The notes under the pieces: model-generated
Told to the model about the DNA's origin: nothing
Databases searched by the model: none
What the model saw: only the letters and a program-made list of their open reading frames with translations
Assembly: GCA_003550325.1 (NCBI GenBank)
Contig: QKWP01001907.1
Location: 1-64,000 of the forward strand
From: Gigaspora rosea
Taxonomy: Eukaryota > Glomeromycota > Glomeromycetes > Diversisporales > Gigasporaceae
DNA length: 64,000 bases
Reading direction: 5' to 3'
Program-made: the position numbers and the translations under genes
Part shown: positions 1-11,965 of the stretch, piece after piece
Position numbering within the stretch: the first letter of the stretch is position 1
How the letters are laid out: each line of letters begins with the position of its first letter

Positions 1-202
1 TAGTAAAATTTAGACCTTACTATTTACAAATTTTTATTATCAAAATACTTAATATTATTGGCTATTTTACTATATATATATATAATGTAATAAAGTGGGA
101 CCCCTATAATGAATATTTTATTTTAAATCTTTAAAGACTATTTTATTAAATATTTATTTGTTATCCATATTGTATAACTTTAAATATATGTACTATACAT
201 AG
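1..202. other. AT-rich stretch without a recognisable feature
   Basis: Low-complexity AT-rich sequence at the window edge. I see no coding frame or repeat structure in it. It may be the far end of the Helitron remnant that follows, whose 3' terminus I could not locate. Confidence 0.4.
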
Positions 203-376
203 TATATATGTTGTGTCCCGATGCCCGATTTGGAATCAGGCTGTCCCAGATGAGAATTTTGTAGCAGAATTAGGACTTTAGGTGACTTTAGGGTTAGGGT
301 TAGGCTAGAGTTAGAGGTAGGATTAGGCCAGATTCCAAATTGGGACAAATTCTTATCTGGGACACAACATATATAT
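203..376. mobile_element. MITE-like inverted repeat with TTAGGG-like core
   Basis: The ends TATATATGTTGTGTCCC and GGGACACAACATATATA form inverted repeats. Internal TTTGGAATC-type blocks are also mirrored. The centre holds about two exact TTAGGG units followed by degenerate copies. The structure suggests a non-autonomous DNA element; superfamily and target duplication are not clear. A distant relative with a similar outer end may lie at 54533-54715. Confidence 0.55.
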
Positions 377-923
377 TCATATATATATGTACATATATAT
401 TTATGCAGAATTTGTTACAATCAAATTATTATCAAATTGATTAATATTTTATAGTAAATCTAGAGAATAAAAATTTTATAAGTGTTCTCATTGAGAACAT
501 TTCAAGAGGATAAATGCTCTCAAATAAGTGGACCTTTTCTAAATATCAATGTTCTTAAAAACACTCAAATGTTTATTGAAAACTATAAGATCATTGATTT
601 TAAATACTGGGCATAGCTATATACAATTGACTATGCGAGAAAATAGATTGAGGAAGATAAAAACCAATATTAGAAAGGTTTGATCTTGGGACTTGTTTAT
701 CATTAGAGCAAATGCTAAATATATAAAAAATTGTTTTCTTTCTAATATACAGGTAATTCTGATTTTTCAGACACTAAAAGTGAAATTCTAGGAATAAATA
801 TATGTTTGCCTTGATAATTTCCTGTCACTATTTTAGCATCAATTGTATGCATTTGTAAACTACAACAAATAAGTCTAGTTCTATTGCAAAAGCTATTAAC
901 AGGGTCCAAGTTTCTAAGCAATA

Positions 924-2500
924 TTATAGGAACAAGTTAGAAATATTAATCTTTAATGTAAGTATGTGCAAAGGAAGCCCTTGTAGTATTAATGTATTAA
1001 AATATTTGATTAAATAGAAATTAAGAGTATCTTTAGGTAAGAAATCAAAGCTGCAGTATATATATTGCTTTCCAGAAAACCTTTCTACTATTTGCTCATT
1101 AATTTCATCAACAGTATGGTTTAAAGATGCAAATATTGCTCTTTCAGTAATAAAGTTAGTGTTTATAGCATTTTTAGTTAGATTAGAATAGATTGCATCT
1201 AGTAATAGACTACTGTAATTTTGTTTATTTTGTGAGTAAATAACAATCTTATCCAGAAGACGAATCAAGTTATTTCCTATAGTAGGTTCAGTACAATTCC
1301 CTATCTATAGTAAGTAGTCTGCAAATTCTGTTGCTTCATAGTTAGTAATAGTAGCTTGTGTAATGTGCATATTAATAGTCAAATTAAATACACAAACATA
1401 ATCACATATATATAACTTATTAAGAGTAACATTAATTATTTAAGATCTGGTACCTTTGCGAATTACAGATAATACTTGTCTAAAATCTCCTCTGAATAAA
1501 ACTATTTTCTCACCTAATAGAAGATTATTCTCTATGATGTCTGATGTTTTATCAACAGCCTCAGAAGCATAGTGGTGTGTTATTAAAATTTTATTACAAA
1601 TAATGAGTACAGTTTTCTTTAAGTAACTTGGCCAAATCATTTCCTTTATCAATATTGCAAGCTGACTTTCTATCTAATATCAAAATTACTATTTTAAACT
1701 ATGAGTATAAAGTGCACTCACCATGTAACAATAAGGCAGCAATACTTCCTAACTCAGAAGTAAATAAGAAGGCATTCATAAAGCCACGTTTTTCAAGACT
1801 ATTAACAAATTGTAATTTGCTACTTTTTTGGGCTATAAGTTTTATTATCTTATCAAATTTATGTGCTGAGCTTCATTTAGTGTGCTTACTTTGTCAATAT
1901 CTTCAGATGTAATATGATAATCTAATTTTCTAATAGCAATTGTGAAAATTTATCACTATTTATTTTAGGTAACAACTCTGATAGATCAAAATCTGTAATG
2001 CTTTTTGAATGGCACTGCAAAACTATATTTACTTTCTGAAGAACTGCTGAACTCTAAGTGGACTATCAGGAATGTTTCTATATACAAAATGCTTTGCTAT
2101 AGCATCAAAATTTTTATTCTATAACTGATATGTATCTGTAACACCTTCAAAAATTAATAATATTGCAAAAAGTTCTTGTAATTGACCAGGCATTCAAAAA
2201 TTTCTAGCTTTGCTCAAATATAATTATATTCATTATTATTTTGAAAAAACCTCTACATATGCACTTTCTTTGAAAATATTATTATATTTGATATCATTTA
2301 CTGCTTTGAAATCATTGAAGCTCATGGGCCCTTTTACCTTTGTTAATAATAAATAAAAGCAATACCTCTTATCTAAATAATGCAGTTATTTGCAAAATAG
2401 CATTCCCAATAAATTAATAGTAAAGTTCCTGATTAGTAAGAAGCAATATTCAATTTATATACAGTTCTTCGAATTCTAAAAAAAATATCTAAGTACTAAT
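924..2500 (-). pseudogene. PIF1-like helicase part of Helitron RepHel (broken)
   Basis: Two separated open stretches on the minus strand carry helicase blocks. 1652-1440 shows FRGDFRQVLSVIRKG, the PIF1/Helitron region after Walker B (usual form GGDFRQVLPV). 1268-924 shows TERAIFASLNHTVDEIN and GLPLHILTLK, typical of the C-terminal helicase end. Many stops and frameshifts lie between them, so no helicase can be made. In a live Helitron this domain unwinds DNA during rolling-circle transposition. Fusion to the Rep domain upstream is inferred from order and strand. Confidence 0.8.
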
Positions 2501-2553
2501 TACAATAGCTTGCAAAATTAGATTATTTAGATCTGTTGAAAAAACAGTATATG

Positions 2554-3518
2554 GGCCGGTGCAAAAATGTAGATACACAAATATCGTTACCTAAAATGAT
2601 CTAATGATAGAAAGTTGGATGATCACGCTATATAGAGATAAAAATTGCAAAAAAGGTAAGCATGATCGATAAACTTTATTTAAGGTTGTTTTTTTTTTTT
2701 TTATCAAAATGGATAACTTGAAACGAGACAAATGCACACCAAGTCTTTATGAACGAGGATGATTTTTAGCATTCTCTGATACTTTTTAGATTGTCGACAA
2801 GGCCAGAAGCAACGAGAAGACATGCCACTACGCAAGCTTGTTGCCACAGTGTTGGGACCTCAGTTGCACGAGTAATTGCTGAATGGAACAATAGTGAAAA
2901 AAAAGAATTAACAGAAAGTAAACCATCAGGTCGGCCCAAAAAAGAAGCCAATTCTAATATTGCAGAAGTTATACGTGACATAGTTATGTCTGCGAACACC
3001 TTTGGCACTTCTTTTTCTGCACCTGTTTTGCGAAAGAAGCTTGAAGAAGAAGGTTATTGCTAGGTAATAAATACGGGCACAATTTGTTTTGCACCCCATA
3101 CCACTGTGAGCTTCAACCGATCGAAGGGATTTGGGTTGTTGTGAAGCATGAAGTTGCTAAAGCCGCCCTGCATCCAATTCTTATTTAAATTAGAAACAAA
3201 TTGTTAGAAGCGTTTACAGAAAAGGTCAGTTCTAAAACTATCACAGATCTTTGGCGAAAAACACTTACCAGGGCTAAGGAATACAATAATCACGATGGTT
3301 AAGTTGCTTTGGTCGAAAATAATGTTGAAGATCTTTAAATTGAGGAAATTATTTCCTAATAAAAATTTTTTTAAAATTTAATAAGGTTAATAAAAATTGT
3401 ATTAAAACGATTCTAAATAGTGAAACAATAAATAAAAAAAATTAAATACTCATGTTAATTTTTTTAAAAAAATTTTTTACTATCGCCATTTTCGTGTATC
3501 TACATTTTTGCACCGGCC
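2554..3518 (+). mobile_element. Tc1/mariner-type element, internally deleted
   Basis: Perfect 25-bp terminal inverted repeats lie at 2554-2578 and 3494-3518 (GGCCGGTGCAAAAATGTAG and onward), with TA-rich flanks compatible with a TA duplication. At 965 bp it is shorter than a complete Tc1/mariner element (usually 1.3 kb or more). It sits inside the Helitron helicase region, so it is younger than that Helitron. The identity of the two repeats suggests fairly recent movement or recent homogenisation. Confidence 0.88.
2709..3339 (+). pseudogene. Mariner-type transposase remnant
   Basis: The first part (2709-3063, frameshifted near 2760) resembles an N-terminal helix-turn-helix region, with SVARVIAEWNN, a GRPKK linker and VLRKKLEEEGY. 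The second part (about 3105-3339) matches the end of a DDE_3-type catalytic domain: LQPIEGIWVVVKHEVAK, then LEAFTEKVSSKTI and LWRKTL. The middle of the catalytic domain, with the first two acidic residues, is missing. The element could therefore move only with transposase supplied in trans. Start and end are approximate because the frame is broken. Confidence 0.7.
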
Positions 3519-3899
3519 TATACAAATAAATATATTTTTCTTTATTACAATTAGTACCCAACTTATTAGAAATTTTATTTTGCTATTTAGTTATTATCTA
3601 AATATTTAAAAATTCTGACTTGTTTTTTTTGTTAGTAAATTTTAAAAGCATTATTTACTTTTACCTAGATGCACCATATATATTTTCTAATATTGCCTTT
3701 ACGTTGTTATTTTTTCCAAGTTTTTGATGCTTTATTCCAAGTATAGTGTAAAGAAAAATCAGCATATAGTATGTTTCTTGAATCTGGATCTTGTGTATTC
3801 ATTCTAAAATATCAGTAAGAGTTGTCTGGCAGTTCTATTCATCATCAATAAACTCTTCTAAATTACTATTTTCATCTACAATAACTCTTTGCTAATCTT

Positions 3900-6302
3900 T
3901 AAAATGTACTTGTAAGTGTGTTATAGCAGGATTTATTCCATTCAACTTAAAACCTCAAATTCTCCAAGCAGCTTTTGGAGCTGAGATCCAATGTGCTTCA
4001 ACAAACTTTTGAATTTCATCAATCACAATAGGCTGATCATGTATTTCATTTTGTTGAGATTCACTAGTTACTTCTATTATTGCTCTATTGTAACCTTTAT
4101 AAACATATTTAAACAAATATTTAACTGCTTTTATGCTAGCACAAACTTTTACATTTATATAGCAGTTATACTTAGCACGAAGAAAGTTAATATACAGAAC
4201 AATCTATCAATTATCCAATTGCATTATTCTATTTCTTACTTTAATTTCAATATATTAATTGTTCTGATGATGATGGTATATCAAATTTGAGTTTCCTCTG
4301 AACAGTTTCCTTCTTAAAGTGCTTTGAATACTCCTTACTATATCATTTATGACCTGTTTGATCATTTATTATACAAGGTGCATTAAGATTAAATTTACTA
4401 CATGGACTAAGAACTATATTAAAAATAACTGTTGCATATGTTCTGGATTAACTGTCTCATCAGATATTTTAGCACTGACAATAGCATCATAATCTTTAGG
4501 AGTTTTTAGCTTGTTATTTGGGTGTAGTATTATTAATATATGAATATGTGGAAGTCCATGTTTTTGAAATTCTATAACATGGACATAGCCAATAACCTAT
4601 CCAAGTATTCTATGTTCAAAAAGGTCAGCCTTCAATTCTTGAAGTTTTTTTTAATAAAATGTGCTATATAGTTGAAAATTTAATTAGTACAATTATAATA
4701 ATAAGCTAAAAATTAAACTAAAAATAAAAATAAAGAAAAGAAAAACTAAAAATTAAAAAAAGTTAATATAAATATAATAAAAAAAATAAATAATATAAAA
4801 TAATAATAATAGAACTTTAATATACTTGTAATGTCAGATCAATCTTGTGCAGTCTGCAGGTAGTAATAAAAATTGAATTTCAGGCCAATTAAGATTGCAT
4901 GTCATGGTAATAAATAACTTAGGTTTCCTAATGCATAATAATAACATAGCATCCTGATACTGTTGCATTATATCTTGAGGCCCTCCAATAAATGTAGATA
5001 ATAATAATAATAGAACTTTAATATACTTGTAATGTCAGATTGATCTTGTGCAGTCTGCAGGTAGTAATAAAAATTAAATTTTAGTCCAATTAGAATTGCA
5101 TGTCATGGTAATGAATAGGTTAAATTTTTTAATACATAATAATAACATAGCATTCTGATACCATTGCATTATATCTCGAGACCCTCCAATAAATGTAGAT
5201 TGAAGAACTATTCTACTGATACATTTTGGATTATTATCTCCATTTAAAATAGCATTTTGAAGACCTTGATAAAGATTACTATAAATCATTTTCTAATTTT
5301 CATAATAAAAATTTAATTGATTTGCTTTAATATTAACATATATATTAACAATATATTGCAAAAGAGTCTTTCTGCTTGCAGTAGTAAATTAGTATGATTG
5401 GGCTGAATCTGAAACTAATATGTATAATATTCCATAGCAGTAACATATCTTCTATGTCGTGATGTATTAATACTGAATCATCTTGTTGGAAATCATCATA
5501 TTCAATGTAATTTTTTTGCTATTATCTAAATATAGTTCATAGGAAAAATCCCTATATAATATTTACTATAGAGCTCACTTTTGTTCACCATAAGGAAACA
5601 AAAGAGGATATGCCATGAGATCATAACATTTATAAATTCAAAGATTCTCACCAAATGACCCATTGAAGTGCATAATATAATATCACGTGTTTGTATTGTA
5701 GCATGGAACACATCACAGCAACTTGTAAAGCTATAGGAGCATTATGCATTCTTTGATCAAGTTCAGAAATATTGGTATGAATTAGCATTACCAAATTTTT
5801 AATATTTTTCATAGATAAGTTAGCAATACTCTGAAAATTATCAATATAGGGGTTTACTTGATCAAGCATGTTTTTTAACTTTTCAGTATGGTTAGACTAA
5901 GATTTGAATTTGAAATTGCATTCAAATGATGTTGAAGTTCATGTTGGGTATCCCAAATATATATTTGCAAAAATTGAGGTTTAGACTTATGCTCTGGTAA
6001 TAAAAAACCAATTTGATGATGAAATACACTTTAAACATGGTAAGTATAAACACCAACCTTTGAATTAGTGAGCTCATGATCAAACTTAATACCTACAGAG
6101 GTGAAAGTGAATGCTAAATTATAAAGACAGATTTTAGAAAAAAATTCTTTATTATAATTATCATTAGAAAAAGGCTGTTGTAAAAATTGTAGAATAACTA
6201 GTTTAGATAATATGACTTTTTTAATAGAGCAACATATTCCAGTACTTTTAGAAGGTAACTTGAGTGCATTACAATGAGGAACAATTAACAAACTCCACAT
6301 CA
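3900..6302 (-). pseudogene. Helitron Rep (rolling-circle nuclease) region, broken
   Basis: On the minus strand, EFQKHGLPHIHILIIL at about 4582-4530 contains the HxH metal-binding motif (codons at 4548-4540). KAVKYLFKYVYKGYNRA at about 4140-4080 contains the two-tyrosine YxxKYxxKG motif that nicks and joins DNA in rolling-circle Rep proteins. SAPKAAWRI just downstream is the usual block before the helicase. The upstream segment 6302-6031 shows PHCNALKLPSKSTGICCS, the usual C/H-rich part before the Helitron N domain. Several stops and frameshifts make it non-functional, although the catalytic motifs themselves are preserved. A short direct repeat (4795-4880 against 4997-5065) duplicates part of the region. 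Confidence 0.82.
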
Positions 6303-7012
6303 TCTATACTACAAGGAAGGGCTGGGGGATAAAATAATTTCAGGTGCCGAATAACCCTTTCATTAGATGGTAGTACCGAATAATCTATGGTAATGATGGT
6401 GAAATTTCGGGAACGGGTTTTTGCCTAACAGGTTTTTGCTTTTTTTATCCGTTAGTTACATCATATATGCATGTTGCGTTCGCACGTGCAGCAAATGAAA
6501 ATGTTATGCATGTGTTGTATGTATATGCATTAAATTCTGCACTTAATCATTATGATGTGCATTTCATAGTACTATATTTATCTATTGTATGAGAATTATT
6601 TAACCAAGCATCTCTTTAACAGGTTTTTCTCTCGATTAAAGTACTATAAAAAATTTCTTTTTATTATTGTCTTTCTAACCAAATATGTTATGATCTTTTT
6701 TTTATTACCTCGCAACTCAAGTTTCATTCTAATGCGATTAATACATGTGAATCCTGTTAATAGTCATCACAACAAGTTTTTTTTATATTTGTTGTGCATT
6801 AGGGTTTGCAAATAAGTTGCATGCATACAGAATTTTTTCATATATGTTAGTTAATCGTGATGACTCAGTAGGTGTTCGGCGTATAAATGTAGTTAAGAAA
6901 AAAAAATTATAAAAAACAATTTTGCCTGACCAGTTCGTTTCTGGCATATCCCTGATTAGTTATCTTTTCAATCTGTTGACTTCTGTGTGAGCTGACAAAA
7001 AAAAAGATCTGT

Positions 7013-7440
7013 AACAGACTACCAGGGCGAGTATGAAATTTAATTCTTTCCACTTTAACAATGGATTTCAAGAGAATGCATATATAATTAACTGTAATCA
7101 TTTGTTTGTTTAATAAATACTAGGGTGAGTACGAAGTTTAATTTTATTCACTTTAACGATTGTGTTTAGTAGAATGTATGATTAACTATAATTATTTAAT
7201 TATTCAAGAAATTACCAGAATGAATATGAAGTTTAATTCTGTTCACTTTGGTGATTGTGTTTCAAACAATGTATGATTAACCCTAATTATTTAAGCATTC
7301 AATAAAATTACCAAGGTGAATATTATGTTTAATTCAGTTCACTTTAACGAGTGAGTATGAAGTTTAATTTTGTTCACTTTGATGATTTTGTTTCAAGGCG
7401 ATGTATGATTAACCATTATTCATTTAATCATTGTGAAAGT
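7013..7440 (+). repeat. Tandem array of ~100-bp units inside the Helitron
   Basis: About four to five degenerate copies of a unit with the landmarks ACCAGGGCGAGTATGAAGTTTAATTYTRTTCACTTTAACGATTGTGTTTCA-like, ATGTATGATTAAC and ATTTAATCATT. One more unit is found at 8834-8945. A 1.4-kb insertion (about 7437-8830) therefore splits the array. Internal tandem repeats are common in non-autonomous Helitrons. Confidence 0.75.
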
Positions 7441-8036
7441 GGTAGGAATAGGGTCTATAGCTAAAAACTACTAACAACACCTCTATTCAACTAAACCAAT
7501 ATCCTTTAATTGTGCAAGATGCCTGAACCTTGAATTGACAAGCAGAAAGAAGTGTGGTTGATTTGGTCTGTGTCTTGAGGTTCTTTACCGTCTTGCTGTG
7601 GCATGGTCAAAGCAAAGCTAACTTTTCTTGAATTTCTTATAAAAGTCTTTAGTTAATAGTTTTAAGTTCACTCTATTTATATATCTCTTCTTTTTTGTTC
7701 CTAGGACATAAGGGCATAAGGGTGAGAAGGTTCTAGTTCAATCATCACATGATCACAGGATTAGGCTAATACAGGTAATATGAATTCAATGCATCGTAGG
7801 GAATTATTAGTTTATAGCACTAACTACTTTGGACTCAAAGTCTATATCGAGGATACTAGAGCTAACACTTCTACTCTGATTTCGAAGGTTAGAACTAGAC
7901 CGTGTTTAACTTTACTAAAACTCACACTGAGTTGAACTACACTGAGTTAATTCTTTATTGAAGTGAAAAGGTGGTATTATATACTTTTTTCCCTCTTAAT
8001 AAATATGTGAATTTTAGATTATCTCTACTAAGGCAA

Positions 8037-8238
8037 GACCAACTGGATTTTGTGTTTTACATTACATCCTCTCCCTCTAATAAAAAAATTTAGATTAATA
8101 AACATAATGCACAGTAGGTTTTAGAAATTTTTATACAATCACAGAACAATTCAGAAAAATTTTTTAAAATTTTACTATGTGAACCACCCCCCTTGAGGGA
8201 AGGGGGAGTAATGTAAAACACAAAATTCAATTAGTATC
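8037..8238. mobile_element. MITE with GATTTTGTGTTTTACATTAC ends
   Basis: Terminal inverted repeats of about 30 bp share TTTTGTGTTTTACATTAC, followed inside by C-rich and G-rich blocks that can also pair. The end sequence and interior (TTTACATTAC next to a CCTC-rich block) resemble the element at 22673-22886, so the two probably belong to related families. Confidence 0.6.
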
Positions 8239-8604
8239 ACCTAATTCTATTGAGTCATCTCTAACTCACTATGACTACAACACTTTTAGGAACTGTATTG
8301 TAACTATTAGTAGGCAAAGTTATCATGTGAAATCTATTGTTTATCAAAGAAAAGAATAAACCAATAGTAGCAGCAAAATGCCACAGCCAAAAACTGGAAA
8401 GTGACTCCGGCATGTGCAGTTACAATGCGCTTATACAGGAAATTGTTGCAGCATATTCCTATTCAATTTGGGGCTATGCCGAATTTAACAAACAATAACT
8501 AATGCTAGGAGAAGTAATACCATTGTAACGATATAAATAGTGGAAAAATATCCTAAATAAACGATTAAAAAAAAGCTTGGGACAGAGCACTTCACAATGT
8601 ATGT

Positions 8605-8830
8605 GATCAAATTTGTAGATTACTACATACCCATACAATTGTCCGATTGCGTGATTGTAAAAAATCGTAAAAGATTGTAAAATGTGTTTTTTGGCCAAAC
8701 ATTCAATTTTTTTCAGGCATATCTATACTCACTAAAATTATTGCAAAATTACGCAACTAGACAACAATCAGTTAATTGTTCAAGTGATTGAAGTAATTGT
8801 ATGAGTGTGCAGTAATCTACAAATTTGATC
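8605..8830. mobile_element. MITE with GATCAAATTTGTAGATTACT ends
   Basis: The left arm at 8605 and right arm ending at 8830 share GATCAAATTTGTAGATTACT, then a further ACTCATACAATT-type block, in inverted orientation. The interior is AT-rich with ATTGTAAAA and GATTG repeats. No protein is encoded and the superfamily is unknown. Confidence 0.65.
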
Positions 8831-9712
8831 AAATTACCAGCTTGGTAAGAAGTTTAATTCTTTCACTTTAACAATTGTATTTCAGAACAATGTATAATTA
8901 ATCATAAATCTTTAATTCTTTAATAAATTACTATGCATTAACTAAATTGACTACTAATTTAATCCCTTAACCCGTGCCGGAGGCACAGCTAATATGCTAG
9001 TTAATGCAATAAGGTAAGGCATAATTGCTTGAGCTTTTAGAAAATTTATAAGCAAGCTTGTGTAGCTATAGTTGTCAATAATGATGAGCTTCTGCATCAT
9101 ATTTACTATGTTGATGATGTTCTTTTTCAGTTTCTTTAGACCTTCAATGGCACCTAACTAAGGCATCTTGTTGCTAATGGTTATGCTGTGCTTTACCATT
9201 TTTATTTGCTCTACTTCTACATTTTCGCACAGCATTAACTTCTCTTTGTTTTTGTGTTGAAAGGTTATTTTTTTTTATGTGGCATGACAGATAAATAAAT
9301 AAGCAACCTTTTTTTATAAAAGTGCAAAAATGAGAAATAAAAAGTTAAGCAATTAATTAGTTAGCAAGGATATCATACATGCTGCTTGTTAGGTTATAAA
9401 CAAATAGCAGAGTTCAAATGTTCTTTTTTTTATATATTGTATTATATACACATAGTGAGAACTCTATAGTGCAGCACTGGACATGTATTCTAGTCACGTG
9501 TACATTTGCTAGTCAGATATAGAAATCAACATGGATCAATCCGGCATGTGGCAAAATAAATAATTCTAACTTATATCTTTTTTTGAACTCAGATAATAAG
9601 GATGGCTATATGATGTAGATCATCTGATAACAATCCAGATCACAGTACCCAAATTCGACCATTCAAATTGTTTAAATATAACAGACAAACATTAAAACTC
9701 TAGTAGTATAGA

Positions 9713-10159
9713 TTTAAACAATTCTTGGATAATATTATTAATGTTTATTTATTTTTTTTTAAATTATATTACTATCTTATTTCTGGTTAATTATATTAAA
9801 TGGAACTCTAAAACTTTGGGCCTTGTTTTGTTATTGTTTGTACAAATACCAATGTTAAATTCTATGTAATTATTAAGCTTGTATTTAAAAAATGTCATAA
9901 AAACCAAATGCTGCAAAAGTATCTATATCTTTAAATAGAAAGGCAACTATGTTATTCTTATTATTATAAAATTATAGAAACTGATAGTAGTTGACAAGAA
10001 AATCTTTTTAAAAAAAAAGAGCATTCAGGAAAACAAAATTGAATCCAATAATTGTAATAGTTTTTTTTAAAAAAAATATGTATATAGTTTTTTTTATTTA
10101 ATTTAATATTTTATACTAGATGTAACATTTGCTTCAAAAGTTCAAGCATTCACAAGAGT
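9713..10159. other. Intergenic AT-rich stretch
   Basis: No coding signal, hairpin or repeat was recognised between the Helitron 5' end and the decayed transposon-like gene that follows. Confidence 0.4.
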
Positions 10160-11039
10160 ATTATACTATAACAATACAAGAATCTGCAAATCTTAAATTA
10201 GATCCTATGAAATTTGAAAATATTATTGAAAGTGCAGATCTTCAATTTGAGAGCTTTTTAAATATATAATAAATTTAGTTATTCCTAAAGAACATTCTGC
10301 TTATAGTATAAATGAAGCAAAAAAGTTTGTTGTTGGCCATAACATATGATGACAGGCTTATAAAACAAATTTGTCAATCAACATAAGTTAAAGTTGGCTT
10401 GTATTTGATAGCTTTAGGTGCAACATAGTATATAGTCAATACAATATCAAAACACTATATTCCATGTGTGCTAATACTGTAGAAAGTTTTCAAAAAAATG
10501 TTTAGAGTTAATATGCAATAAAAATTGAAGAAAATTTTACAAATCATGTAATTTTATTAATTAAATTTAAATAATTTAAATATTGATATCATGTTTAAAT
10601 AAAATTTAATTTATTTTTTTTTTAATTAGAAAAATCAATTTCACATTTACAACATAGATGATTATCATACAATTCATAGAATTAAAATTCCAGATACCAC
10701 TTCAACATTTAGTGCGAACTATTTTGCTACATGCATATCAAAACCTGTTTTAGAATCTCAATTTTTTTACTTGTACACAATAATATTTCTATTTATAATC
10801 TAGTAAATATTGAAGCACCAAGTATCTTATTAATAATTATAGTATGATATTTGATATTCCATATTTTGAATGACAGTTACTTTGGATTTCACAAAACTAT
10901 TTAGTAAATTAATGAACTTGATAGAATCAATGCTTTAATGATGTATATCTATAATAACAATTGAAAAAACAGAAAGAGGAATAATTAATAGAAGGTCTTA
11001 AGTTATTTGGATTTAATGAACAAATGTTACACTTATTGG

Positions 11040-11311
11040 CAGTGTTGTCATGGGACACGGACACGGACGGCGGACAGTCTGGGACGGGACATCCGGGACA
11101 TGTCCGCCCAGAATTTTTTTTGTCCCGGACATTTTGCGACTCAACACGTGATCATCTACCAATAAAATTCGTATAATTCCGCAATTTGATTGGTTTTACC
11201 CAGCGGACATGTATCATGTTGGGACAATATTGCGGACATGTCCCGGACGTCCTGTCCCGGACTGTCCGCGTCCCTGAAAAATCGGCGGGACAATGTCCAT
11301 GTACAACACTG
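11040..11311. mobile_element. 272-bp hAT MITE, copy 1
   Basis: The terminal inverted repeats are CAGTGTTGTCATGGGACA and its near complement ending CAACACTG. A perfect 8-bp target duplication CTTATTGG lies at 11032-11039 and 11312-11319. The 8-bp duplication and CAGTGTTG end place it in the hAT superfamily. The interior is rich in GGGACA/TGTCC blocks, GC-rich against its surroundings. A second copy of exactly the same length is at 62093-62364. Confidence 0.92.
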
Positions 11312-11884
11312 CTTATTGGAGACTATATTAAGGTAATAACACTTATTTTATCTATTAAATAATAAAACGAATCATTTGGATAACTGTGTTGTGCTGCTGC
11401 TTGTTACCAATTGGCCTAATCGATTGTTTATTAAAAAAGCTCTAAATATAAAAAGACTGCAGCTATAAAACATTGAACTATTCTTACTAATTATAAGTCA
11501 CTTTACTTATTCTAAACAGTAGAGAACAGGTTTTTTTAGTACACTATTCCATTTTTGAGAAATTATTTCACTCTGTTTTTGGTTTCATAAAATGTTTAAT
11601 CTTATTTTAGAACTTACTCAAGATAATTGGGTAAAAATTTGGGATAAAATTATTAAAAAATTTGAAAAAACATGTAAGGACCTATGGTATTGAACTACAA
11701 TTAATTTACTTGATAACTTAGTGCTGGCAATACTTAATAACTATGCAAATTTATTTCAAGCAGGTTTATTTGACAAATATGTGAAAATAGTTTTTCACAT
11801 TTGGATATTTGTGTTATAAGGTGGATATGGGTATTATGGCGCACTACCAATTATGGCGCAATTTCAATATCTTGTAATCTGTCA

Positions 11885-11965
11885 ATCGGAATTGCATGAT
11901 TTTGGTACCAATCGATTCGTCTCGCCGAGACGAATCGATTGGTACCAAAATCATGCAATTCCGAT
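11885..11965. repeat. Perfect palindrome, 40-bp arms
   Basis: The arms 11885-11924 and 11926-11965 are exact reverse complements around a single base at 11925. Core sequence ATTTTGGTACCAATCGATTC. The sequence has the same plan as the degenerate palindromic units in 16222-17415 (GATTTTGGTACTATTCGAAT, GTCTC, GAGAC, AATGGTACTAAAATC), so a small repeat family is likely. It lies in the 5' untranslated part of the Tigger element. Confidence 0.9.

Larger units (their letters stand above)
7437..8830. mobile_element. 1.4-kb insertion splitting the tandem array
   Basis: A composite of unknown DNA (7437-8036), a MITE at about 8037-8238 and a second MITE at about 8605-8830. The first part has a TATA-like motif and begins TGTGAAAGTGG, which could be an LTR fragment, but I could not pair it with another copy or a target duplication. 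No coding capacity was recognised. Confidence 0.4.
6303..9000 (+). mobile_element. Complete non-autonomous Helitron, inserted in a Helitron
   Basis: The 5' end is TCTATACTAC at 6303 with A at 6302. The 3' end has a hairpin GTGCC-GGA-GGCAC at 8974-8986, a 10-nt spacer, CTAG at 8997-9000, then T at 9001. This is the textbook Helitron layout (TC...hairpin...CTRR between A and T). No long protein is encoded. The body carries a tandem array of about 100-bp units plus later insertions. Joining 6302 to 9001 restores the reading direction of the older Helitron on the other strand, which supports both boundaries. Confidence 0.85.
924..9712 (-). mobile_element. Autonomous Helitron remnant with nested insertions
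   Basis: A rolling-circle transposon on the minus strand. Its 5' terminus is TCTATACTA read on the minus strand, ending at 9712 and preceded by A, which matches the Helitron 5' consensus and the A|T target site. Going left there follow an Arg/Lys-rich N-terminal region (about 9290-9001), a C/H-containing segment (6302-6031), the Rep nuclease (about 4600-4090) and a PIF1-like helicase (about 2400-924). A complete non-autonomous Helitron occupies 6303-9000 and a Tc1/mariner derivative occupies 2554-3518. Removing both restores collinearity of the protein fragments. The 3' hairpin and CTAG terminus were not found between 1 and 924, so that end is decayed or outside the window. Confidence 0.8.
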
